Part shown: one piece after another, positions 1 to 5,372 of the stretch | How the letters are laid out: every line of letters starts with the position of its first letter | Numbering within the stretch: the stretch's first letter is position 1 | Assembly: GCA_030602665.1 (NCBI GenBank) | Contig: JAUVZE010000031.1 | Span: 1 to 9,367, forward strand | Direction: 5' to 3' | Length of the DNA: 9,367 nt | Origin: Dehalococcoidia bacterium | GTDB taxonomy: Bacteria > Chloroflexota > Dehalococcoidia > Dehalococcoidales > JAUVZE01 | Program-made: the position numbers and the translations under genes | The notes under the pieces: generated by a model | Seen by the model: only the letters and a program-made list of their open reading frames with translations | Database searches by the model: none | What the model was told of the DNA's origin: nothing

Positions 1-2397
1 CGAACCTTTAGCTATGCTATACCCTCCGGTTTAACTATTGATGTAGGGCAGGCGGTGTGGGTTCCCTTCGGGGATAAGCTCCTTCAGGGCATCGTTTTGG
101 AGCTAAGCGACTACCCTTCTGTAGAAGAGACTAGAGAAATAGCCGGTGTTATTGACCCTCACCCAGTATTATCCCCAGCCCGGGCAAGATTAGCTCACTG
201 GCTCAGCGAATATTACCTATCCCCCCTCTTTGAGGCAGTGGCTCTAATGCTACCACCAGGCTTTGAGCGTAAGACAGTTACTTTTATCTCAACACCATCA
301 ACCACTCAGGAGCCAGATATGTCTTCTCTTACCCAGGGACAGAGGGGTGTTCTGGAATTAGTTCACAGACAGGGGAAAATCAGCCTTAGAGAGCTGGAGA
401 GGAGACTAGGCTCCGGGCAGGTTAGGCTGATAACATCTCAACTGATAGGTCAAGGGCTGGTAGTTAAAAGCTATGAGCTGGAGAAGGTTAAGGTAAGACC
501 GAAGACGGTCTCTTATCTCCGTCTAGCTGTTGCAATTGATGAAGCCAGGCAGGAGGCAGCCAGTCTGCGTGAGAAAAGGGCGAGCAGACAAGCGGCTCTT
601 CTTGACTTCTTAGCTCAGCAGACCGAGCCGGTGCCCCTGTCGGAAGTTAGGCAGAAGGTTGGCAGCTCGGCATCAGTGGTTAAGGCTCTAGTCAGTAGAG
701 GTTTAGTCGAACTTCAGCATATTGAAATAAAACGCGACCCACTTGCTTACCAAAGCATGACCCCCTCTTATCCGTTGACCCTCACCACTGCCCAGAGAGC
801 AGCCCTGGAGTCCATCAAATCAAGCCTCCTTAAGGCACCATCAGATAATGCTTCACCATCCGTTTTCTTACTTCATGGGGTTACCGGGAGTGGCAAGACT
901 GAAATTTATCTGCAGGCTCTGGCTGAGGTGGTAAAACAGGGTAAGCGAGGCATTGTTCTGGTTCCAGAGATTGCCCTTACCCCCCAGACTATAGAGCGCT
1001 TTGCCTCGCGCTTTCCCCGTAAGGTAGCTGTTCTTCATAGTAAACTCTCCCTGGGTGAGCAATACGATGAGTGGCACCGCATAAGAGACGGAGAATTTGA
1101 CGTCGTTATCGGTTCCAGGAGTGCTATCTTTGCTCCACAACCCGAGCTTGGTCTTATTGTCATTGATGAGGAGCATGAATGGACCTATAAGCAACATGAT
1201 AAATCGCCCCGCTACCATGCCCGTGATGTCGCCATAAAGCTGGCTGAGTTAACCGGGGCGGTAGTTATACTGGGCAGCGCCACCCCTGATGTAGAGACCT
1301 TTCACCACGCCCAAAGGGGGGATTATCATCTGCTTCAGCTTCCGGAGCGGGTTACTCCCAGCGAGGGCTCAGCACTACCCAAGGTTGAGGTTGTAGATTT
1401 AAGAGATGAACTCAAAGCCGGGAACAGGAGCCTTTTTAGCCGCTCCCTATCACAGGCGATAGCTAAAGCTGTGGGGAGTAGGGAGCAGGTGATTCTATTT
1501 CTTAATCGGCGGGGAACAGCTACCTTTATTCAGTGCCGGCGTTGTGGGTTTGTGCTCCGCTGCAAGCGTTGCGAGGTGGCGCTTACCTATCATTTTGCTG
1601 AGGATATGCTGCTCTGTCACCAGTGCAATTACCGAGTGCCAGTTCCCCAAACTTGCCCCCGCTGCTGTAGTCAACGGATAAAGTTTCTCGGCATCGGCAC
1701 CCAGAAATTGGAGCAGGAAGCAAGTCAAGCCCTTCCTCAAGCCAGACTGCTGCGTTGGGATAGTGATGTTACGAGGGGGAAATATTCTCACCAGGAAATA
1801 TTAGGCAAGTTCCGTGCTCACCAGGCTGATATTCTTATCGGCACCCAGATGATTGCCAAGGGACTGGATTTACCTAGAGTGACCCTGGTGGGGGTAGTTA
1901 GTGCTGATACTGGTCTGAACCTGCCTGACTTTCGTGCCGGGGAGAGAACCTTTCAACTGCTATGTCAGGTGGCAGGGAGGGCTGGGCGCGGTAGTTTAGG
2001 CGGAAAAGTTATTATTCAGACCTACTCCCCGGAACATTATGCGATACAAGCGGCAGCCCAATATGATTATGCCTCCTTCTACCATAAAGAGATAAACTAT
2101 CGCCGCCAACTTCATAATCCCCCCTTCAGCCGGCTGGCTTGCCTCACTTATAGCCATACTAACGATGCGGTTTGCCAGCGGGAGGCAGAAAGGATGAAAC
2201 GTCTGATTATTCAGGAAATAGACTCAAGGGGAATAGCTGACCTTAGCCTGATTGGACCAGCCCCAGCTTTTATCCACAGGCTACGGGGCAGGTTTCGCTG
2301 GCAAATTATCCTTCGTGGCTCCGAGCCTTCAGCTCTTCTAGCGGAGCTACCTATCCCCCAGGGGTGGGCGGTGGACATTGACCCGGTAGGTTTGTAG
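1..2397 (+). CDS. priA: Primosomal replication-restart helicase PriA, 5' end cut off by window
   Basis: PriA is a 3'-to-5' superfamily 2 DNA helicase that recognises stalled forks and D-loops and starts reloading of the replicative helicase. The frame is open from base 1: residues RTFSYAIPSG line up with the start of the PriA 3'-DNA-binding domain (E. coli RTFDYLLPEG). The GTG at 55 is therefore internal, and only about 13-20 residues are missing. A winged-helix-like middle region follows. Helicase motifs are clear: Walker A GVTGSGKT (877-900), DEEH (1165-1176), GSATPD (motif III), FLNRRG (motif IV), GTQMIAKGLD (motif V) and QVAGRAGRG (motif VI, around 1965-1990). Four CxxC pairs between 1534 and 1665 form the two zinc sites inserted in the helicase core. 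In the last pair the usual CPxCGS reads CPRCCS, adding a ninth cysteine. About 798 residues are visible, a little longer than E. coli PriA (732). No terminator-like hairpin with a T-tract was found after the TAG stop. Confidence 0.97.
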   Translation, partial: RTFSYAIPSGLTIDVGQAVWVPFGDKLLQGIVLELSDYPSVEETREIAGVIDPHPVLSPARARLAHWLSEYYLSPLFEAVALMLPPGFERKTVTFISTPSTTQEPDMSSLTQGQRGVLELVHRQGKISLRELERRLGSGQVRLITSQLIGQGLVVKSYELEKVKVRPKTVSYLRLAVAIDEARQEAASLREKRASRQAALLDFLAQQTEPVPLSEVRQKVGSSASVVKALVSRGLVELQHIEIKRDPLAYQSMTPSYPLTLTTAQRAALESIKSSLLKAPSDNASPSVFLLHGVTGSGKTEIYLQALAEVVKQGKRGIVLVPEIALTPQTIERFASRFPRKVAVLHSKLSLGEQYDEWHRIRDGEFDVVIGSRSAIFAPQPELGLIVIDEEHEWTYKQHDKSPRYHARDVAIKLAELTGAVVILGSATPDVETFHHAQRGDYHLLQLPERVTPSEGSALPKVEVVDLRDELKAGNRSLFSRSLSQAIAKAVGSREQVILFLNRRGTATFIQCRRCGFVLRCKRCEVALTYHFAEDMLLCHQCNYRVPVPQTCPRCCSQRIKFLGIGTQKLEQEASQALPQARLLRWDSDVTRGKYSHQEILGKFRAHQADILIGTQMIAKGLDLPRVTLVGVVSADTGLNLPDFRAGERTFQLLCQVAGRAGRGSLGGKVIIQTYSPEHYAIQAAAQYDYASFYHKEINYRRQLHNPPFSRLACLTYSHTNDAVCQREAERMKRLIIQEIDSRGIADLSLIGPAPAFIHRLRGRFRWQIILRGSEPSALLAELPIPQGWAVDIDPVGL

Positions 2398-2489
2398 TCT
2401 TAGACCACCTGAATGGTGTGCTTGATATTGATTATCTAGACAGCCGGGATAAGCTACGCAAGATCGAGCCGAAGGAAACTCAGCTTTAG
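2382..2489 (+). other. Short open frame after priA, possible gene remnant or chance ORF
   Basis: A 35-codon open stretch starts inside the priA 3' end in another frame and runs to a TAG at 2487-2489. It has no ATG; the only GTG is internal. The protein is hydrophilic and protein-like (LDIDYLDSRDKLRKIEPKE), but I cannot assign it to a family. It could be the decayed edge of a former gene between priA and the HTH genes, or chance. The rest of 2398-2553 holds only a weak inverted repeat (TGCCA/TGGCA near 2519-2539) without a T-tract. Confidence 0.15.
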
Positions 2490-2553
2490 GTGTAGGCTAA
2501 TTATCTGGTGTCTTTTGTTGCCAGCTGACTTTGGTGGCAGTTAAGGCTGGAGT

Positions 2554-2784
2554 CTAATGACTGGGGGTGCCAGTTGTCAACTCAGAGGCAAAGTAGAAAA
2601 GGTCGTCCAACTTGTATTCCGGAAAGGCTTTTATGGCGCCAATGATGAACTTTTGATTAATGTGACGCTTACCTTCTCGCACCCGGTAAATCTGACTTAC
2701 TGATATTCCCATAGCCTGGGCCAGCTCAGATAGGTTGCTGTATCGGCCATTACACAGGTCAAAAATCCTAGTCTTTATTATCAT
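2554..2784 (-). CDS. Small helix-turn-helix DNA-binding protein (76 aa)
   Basis: A 76-residue protein that is almost entirely a DNA-binding domain. Residues ~18-42 (SELAQAMGISVSQIYRVREG) form a classic helix-turn-helix of the Xre/Cro or resolvase-like type, with the GIS turn and the recognition helix SVSQIYRVREG. A short C-terminal stretch (KAFPEYKLDDLFYFAS) may be a dimerisation or effector helix. Nothing suggests a ligand domain. The ATG at 2784 is preceded by AGAGG on the minus strand (2790-2794) with a 5-nt spacer, and by a consensus promoter placing transcription start about 20-25 nt upstream. It is divergent from a second HTH gene (from 2987) and convergent with priA. Such small HTH proteins are, from memory, common in Dehalococcoidia; their targets are not known to me. 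A role in controlling the divergent promoter region is inference from the shared operator-like sites. Confidence 0.85.
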   Translation of the reverse strand: MIIKTRIFDLCNGRYSNLSELAQAMGISVSQIYRVREGKRHINQKFIIGAIKAFPEYKLDDLFYFASELTTGTPSH

Positions 2785-2813
2785 GGCTGCCTCTGAAAGT
2801 GTCAGACAGCTAC

Positions 2814-2842
2814 ATTATAGCCTGAAATATGCCATTTGTCAA
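2814..2842 (-). promoter_or_regulatory. Consensus sigma70 promoter for the minus-strand HTH gene
   Basis: On the minus strand, TTGACA (2842-2837) and TATAAT (2819-2814) are both perfect consensus hexamers separated by exactly 17 bp. Transcription would start near 2807 and leave a leader of about 23 nt carrying AGAGG before the ATG at 2784. The -35 hexamer lies inside the operator-like sequence 2827-2842, so a bound protein would compete directly with RNA polymerase. Confidence 0.85.
2827..2842. promoter_or_regulatory. Operator-like site 1, over the -35 of the minus-strand HTH promoter
   Basis: Read on the minus strand, this 16-mer is TTGACAAATGGCATAT. It matches site 2 (minus-strand TTGCCAAATGGCAAAT, complementary to 2953-2968) at 14 of 16 positions. 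Site 1 is a degenerate version of the palindrome that is perfect in site 2. The shared core is CAAATGGCA. I infer that the same HTH protein binds both, perhaps more weakly here. Confidence 0.6.
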
Positions 2843-2947
2843 CCTTTTTTCCTATGCCTAATTTACCCCCACAATTTAGCCCGTTTGGGTCATTAACATG
2901 ACTGTGACGATAAGATATACTTGATAGTAGCCTATTCTGTCATAATC

Positions 2948-2976
2948 TTGACATTTGCCATTTGGCAAATTATAAT
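2948..2976 (+). promoter_or_regulatory. Consensus sigma70 promoter for the plus-strand HTH gene
   Basis: TTGACA (2948-2953) and TATAAT (2971-2976) are perfect hexamers with a 17-bp spacer. The expected transcription start, 6-8 nt after the -10, falls at about 2983-2985. That is downstream of the ATG at 2981 and only 2-4 nt before the ATG at 2987. The whole spacer is occupied by the palindrome described as operator site 2. Confidence 0.88.
2953..2970. promoter_or_regulatory. Operator-like site 2: palindrome filling the plus-strand promoter spacer
   Basis: The sequence is ATTTGCC-ATTT-GGCAAAT, a perfect 7-bp inverted repeat around a 4-bp centre, lying exactly between the -35 and -10 hexamers. 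A dimeric HTH protein bound here would block RNA polymerase. The position fits a repressor, though spacer-binding activators exist. Similarity to site 1 (14/16) suggests one regulator acting on both divergent genes. Confidence 0.7.
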
Positions 2977-2986
2977 GTAAATGAAG

Positions 2987-3382
2987 ATGAACGATAATAG
3001 CAAGAATGCTCTAGGCGAAATACTCAAGCAGCAGAGACTCAGGATGTCACTAACACTACGGGAGCTTACTGAGTTGTCAGGTGTATCTGCATCCCATCTG
3101 GGTCGCGTAGAAAGAGGAGAGCGGTTCCCCTCTGCCTCAATCCTGCGGAGAATTGCCAAGCCTTTAGGCTTTGAAGAGGATGAGCTATTTACTCTGGCTG
3201 GCTACCTGTCCCCCCAACCCCCTGGCATAGCCGAGGCGCATCCAGTTTATAGTGGCCGACAGTTAGACCCCTATGTGGCTAAGGTGCTGGCTGAAGAGCC
3301 GATTGAGGTGCAGCGTGCTGTTCTCGGCATCCTCTCCATGTTAAAGAGCATTGCCAGGAGCCTTATCAAAGAAAACCCGTAA
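2987..3382 (+). CDS. Xre-family HTH transcriptional regulator, probably leaderless
   Basis: This 131-residue protein (from the ATG at 2987) has an N-terminal Cro/C1-type HTH domain, residues ~9-67. It shows the family pattern: LRELTELSGVSASHLGRVERG with the recognition helix SASHLGRVERG, then PSASILRRIAKPLGF and EDELFTLAGYL. The C-terminal part is a linker (YLSPQPPGIAEAHPVY) and a helical segment (PYVAKVLAEEPIEVQRAVLGIL). There is no visible ligand or protease domain. An in-frame ATG lies 6 nt upstream at 2981. I chose 2987 because the consensus promoter's expected start point (about 2983-2985) would exclude 2981 from the transcript. Neither start has a Shine-Dalgarno sequence. The palindrome within its own promoter suggests autoregulation. 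This layout, in my recollection, resembles abundant small Xre regulators of Dehalococcoidia; specific targets are unknown. Confidence 0.88.
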   Translation: MNDNSKNALGEILKQQRLRMSLTLRELTELSGVSASHLGRVERGERFPSASILRRIAKPLGFEEDELFTLAGYLSPQPPGIAEAHPVYSGRQLDPYVAKVLAEEPIEVQRAVLGILSMLKSIARSLIKENP

Positions 3383-3474
3383 CCGCGCTTCTAAGCAGTG
3401 TCCACCCCCAAGTAGTGGTGAAAAGGTTCCAACTGGAACAAAGTGGCCACTAGTAGTTACCTTCATTGAGTAGA

Positions 3475-3595
3475 GCTGTTTATCAACCTCACCCTTTATT
3501 TCCTCTCTTTATCAAAGGGGAAACTAGTTGTGGAGGCTCTACCGCTCAAGCTACCGTTAATAGGTGACTCATTCCCGGAGGCTGTTTAGCAACCT
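3475..3595 (+). repeat. Degenerate direct repeat, GCTGTTTAkCAACCT
   Basis: The 15-mer at 3475-3489 recurs at 3581-3595 with one mismatch. Each copy is followed by a C-rich run and then by a TGATAAGGG- or TTTATCAAAGGGG-type sequence, so the copies look like two diverged units of the same intergenic repeat. The period is 106 bp, and there are only two copies in the window. Confidence 0.55.
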
Positions 3596-3604
3596 ATCCC
3601 CCTG

Positions 3605-3648
3605 CCCCCTTCCCCTGATAAGGGAAGAGAGGGGTGAAGCCCCTTTTT
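3605..3648 (+). terminator. Hairpin followed by T5, weak candidate terminator
   Basis: CTTCCC (3609-3614) pairs with GGGAAG (3622-3627) around a 7-nt loop, and an outer CCCC (3605-3608) can pair with GGGG (3631-3634) across a bulge. Alternatively GGGG (3631-3634) pairs with CCCC (3640-3643) directly before TTTTT (3644-3648). This could end transcription from the HTH gene that stops at 3382. The distance of more than 200 nt, the short final stem and the repeat context make it uncertain. Confidence 0.3.
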
Positions 3649-3651
3649 ATA

Positions 3652-3751
3652 TCTTCCCCCTCTCCCTTCAAGGAGAAAGTTACTAGAGGAGAGTCAAAGA
3701 GAGGCTTCGCCTCTCTTCTAGTATTCTTCCCCCTCCCTTACCAAGGGAGGG
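3652..3751. repeat. Cluster of three hairpin-forming palindromes
   Basis: Two related direct units begin with TCTTCCCCCT (3652 and 3725). The first folds as TCTC-c-CTT-C-AAG-GAGA (to 3676). The second contains a perfect 9-bp stem, CCCTCCCTT (3731-3739) with AAGGGAGGG (3743-3751), around a 3-nt loop. Between them, AGAGAGGC (3698-3705) pairs with GCCTCTCT (3709-3716), and outer arms TACTAGA (3681-3687) and TCTAGTA (3717-3723) match perfectly. This resembles the palindromic intergenic repeats I associate with Chloroflexota genomes. No transposase is nearby. Confidence 0.65.
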
Positions 3752-3785
3752 ATAAAGGGGGAGGGTTCCCAAATAAATATTAAGG

Positions 3786-3821
3786 GGGGTGGGGTCAATA
3801 AAAAATCTCTAACCCTACCCC
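3786..3821 (+). repeat. Inverted repeat next to the cca-sec promoter
   Basis: GGGGTGGGGT (3786-3795) pairs with ACCCTACCCC (3812-3821) as ten base pairs including one G-U, around an A-rich 16-nt loop. It directly abuts the -35 hexamer at 3822. The T-tract needed for an intrinsic terminator is absent after the stem. It may be the last repeat unit or a regulatory structure. Confidence 0.45.
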
Positions 3822-3850
3822 TTGATAAAATAGCATCTTTGGAGTATAGT
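3822..3850 (+). promoter_or_regulatory. Sigma70 promoter for the cca-secD-secF-CDF cluster
   Basis: TTGATA (3822-3827) and TATAGT (3845-3850) each have one mismatch to consensus and are separated by exactly 17 bp. The predicted start near 3857 gives a leader of about 14 nt to the GTG at 3871, or about 26 nt to the TTG at 3883. Confidence 0.7.
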
Positions 3851-3867
3851 TTAGCTTTAGATGCGTT

Positions 3868-3874
3868 AAGGTGG
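3868..3874 (+). promoter_or_regulatory. Shine-Dalgarno AAGGTGG favouring a TTG start at 3883
   Basis: AAGGTGG differs from AAGGAGG by one base and ends 8 nt before TTG at 3883. It overlaps the GTG at 3871, which would then have no spaced ribosome site of its own. This makes the downstream TTG (four codons later) a serious alternative start for the nucleotidyltransferase gene. Confidence 0.5.
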
Positions 3875-5370
3875 ACGAAAGTTTGAAGCTAGAGCCTGAG
3901 TCTAAAACCTCATTACTATTGACCAAGGTAAGCCATTTTCTTACCAAACAGGGTGTAAAATCGTATCTGGTTGGTGGCCTGGTGCGTGATGTGCTGCTGG
4001 GGCGAGATACGGCTGATATTGATATTGCGGTAGCTAGAGATGCACTGGAGATTGCTCCTAAAGTAGCTGTTGCTCTTGGCGGTAAGTATGTTTTGCTGGA
4101 TGAGATAAATAGGGTGGGTAGGGTAGTGGTAGTTAATGAGACAGGTAGGTGGGAGCTTGATTTCTCCACATTTGAGGGCAGCATTAAGCAGGATTTAGCA
4201 CGGCGGGATTTCACTATAGACGCCATGGCCATTGACCTTAGCCAGTTAGGCAAGGGTTACATCGACCTTCAGCTCATAGACCCATTTCATGGCTTAGGTG
4301 ACCTGCACCAGGGTGTGATTCGGACAGTTTCGGAGACGGCTTTCCCGTCGGACGCTGTCCGCTTACTACGAGCAGTGCGTTTGGCTGCCGAGCTTGGTTT
4401 TAGTATTGATACGCAGACCGAGTCGCTAATTCAGCGCTACTGTCATCTGCTAACTAATGTAGCCGGTGAGCGAGTAAGGGAGGAGCTACTTCGGCTGCTG
4501 GCGATGCCGCAAGCCGGGCAATCCTTGGCCTATCTTGACGAGCTGGGTTTACTCATGGTTATGATTCCAGAACTAGCTCAGACCAAGGGGGTGGTGCAGC
4601 CCAAAGAGCACTTCTGGGATGTTTTTGACCATTCTATACAGACAGTAGTTGCCACTGATTTTCTACTCAGGCAGGGAACCTGGGAGTATGCCGTTGACGA
4701 GGTCTTAGCAGCTGTCCCGTGGCCGGAATTGCTGTCTCAGCACTTTGCGCTAGAGGTTAGCCACGGTAGCACCAGGGGGTCGCTACTCAAACTGGCGGCG
4801 CTTCTCCATGATATCTCTAAACCCCAGAGCAAGACTATTGACGCTGATGGACGGATGCGTTTTTTAGGGCATGCTAAGGAGGGGGCGACTACGACGGTCA
4901 ATATCCTGGAAAGACTCAGGTTTAGCGGCAAAGAGGTAAAGCTAGTAGAGATTATGGTGCAGCATCACCTGAGGCCAATGCAGATGAGTCATACCGGGCT
5001 CCCCACCCGCCGGGCTATCTATCGCTACTTTCGTGATACCGATGAGGCTGGTATTGATATACTTTTCCTGAGTTTGGCTGACCATTTAGCCACTAGAGGT
5101 CCACACCTGGACTTGACTCAGTGGCGGGAGCACGCTCAGATGGTGGAGTATGTGCTTTCTCAGCGTTTTCAAGAGGAGGGTGTGGTCACCCCGCCCAAAC
5201 TGGTTGATGGACATGACCTGATAAGTATCTTTGGCCTGAGCCCAGGACCTAAGATTGGGGAGCTTTTGGAGGCAGTGCGTGAAGCCCAAGCCTCCGGGGA
5301 GCTAGCTACCCGGGGGGAGGCCATAGCCTATATCCGTAGGCAGCTAATAACTGAGGTGAGGAAACAATAG
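3871..5370 (+). CDS. cca: tRNA CCA-nucleotidyltransferase / poly(A) polymerase family protein with HD domain
   Basis: This class II nucleotidyltransferase probably adds or repairs all or part of the CCA 3' end of tRNAs in the cytoplasm. Residues ~31-54 (YLVGGLVRDVLLG, then DIDIAV) give the GG signature and the catalytic carboxylates D49 and D51. Residues 107-117 (DLARRDFTIDAM) are the RRDF motif. S160-D161-A-V-R164 followed by LLRAVRLAAELGF is the base-recognition region; the usual EDxxR reads SDAVR here, keeping D and R. An HD phosphohydrolase-type domain follows: H313-D314, H334 and H365-H366 are candidate metal ligands, as in bacterial CCA enzymes with 2',3'-cyclic phosphodiesterase or phosphatase activity. 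At 499 residues it is longer than the E. coli enzyme (412). GTG 3871 is the most upstream start possible, since an in-frame stop lies at 3847; TTG 3883 fits the ribosome site better. It ends 2 nt before secD. A CC-only, A-only or poly(A) role cannot be excluded from sequence alone. Confidence 0.87.
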   Translation: MDESLKLEPESKTSLLLTKVSHFLTKQGVKSYLVGGLVRDVLLGRDTADIDIAVARDALEIAPKVAVALGGKYVLLDEINRVGRVVVVNETGRWELDFSTFEGSIKQDLARRDFTIDAMAIDLSQLGKGYIDLQLIDPFHGLGDLHQGVIRTVSETAFPSDAVRLLRAVRLAAELGFSIDTQTESLIQRYCHLLTNVAGERVREELLRLLAMPQAGQSLAYLDELGLLMVMIPELAQTKGVVQPKEHFWDVFDHSIQTVVATDFLLRQGTWEYAVDEVLAAVPWPELLSQHFALEVSHGSTRGSLLKLAALLHDISKPQSKTIDADGRMRFLGHAKEGATTTVNILERLRFSGKEVKLVEIMVQHHLRPMQMSHTGLPTRRAIYRYFRDTDEAGIDILFLSLADHLATRGPHLDLTQWREHAQMVEYVLSQRFQEEGVVTPPKLVDGHDLISIFGLSPGPKIGELLEAVREAQASGELATRGEAIAYIRRQLITEVRKQ

Positions 5371-5372
5371 CT

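Larger units (their letters stand above)
3383..3870. other. 488-bp non-coding region with clustered inverted repeats and a promoter
   Basis: I find no plausible protein-coding gene or tRNA here. It contains small palindromes at 3426-3439 (GTTCCA-AC-TGGAAC) and 3442-3451 (AGTGGCCACT), a repeated 15-mer (3475-3489 and 3581-3595), a row of GC-rich hairpins between 3605 and 3821, and a promoter at 3822-3850 for the downstream cluster. The pyrimidine-rich top strand (repeated CCCCCTCCC and TCTCCCTT) contrasts with the base composition of flanking genes. Confidence 0.75.

Noticed and set aside
55..57. GTG as the start codon of priA
   Set aside because: The frame stays open upstream to base 1 and encodes conserved PriA N-terminal residues (RTFSYAIPSG), so the true start lies outside the window.
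868..1218. Antisense open frame opposite the priA helicase core
   Set aside because: It lies entirely over conserved PriA motifs on the other strand and resembles no protein family.
2515..2545. Terminator between priA and the minus-strand HTH gene
   Set aside because: The TGCCA/TGGCA stem is only 5 bp with a long loop, and no T-tract follows it on either strand.
2554..3382. Toxin-antitoxin module
   Set aside because: The two HTH genes are divergent rather than in one operon, and neither has toxin-like features; both look like DNA-binding regulators.
3475..3821. CRISPR array
   Set aside because: Repeats are few, unequal in length and degenerate, with no regular spacers and no cas genes nearby.
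3475..3821. Riboswitch or structured leader RNA of the cca-sec operon
   Set aside because: The predicted promoter at 3822-3850 lies downstream of the structures, so they would not be in the main transcript. I recognise no riboswitch core.
3795..4253. Antisense open frame of 152 codons opposite cca
   Set aside because: It mirrors a clearly coding gene, has a low-complexity Ser/Thr/Arg-rich translation and shows no recognisable domain.
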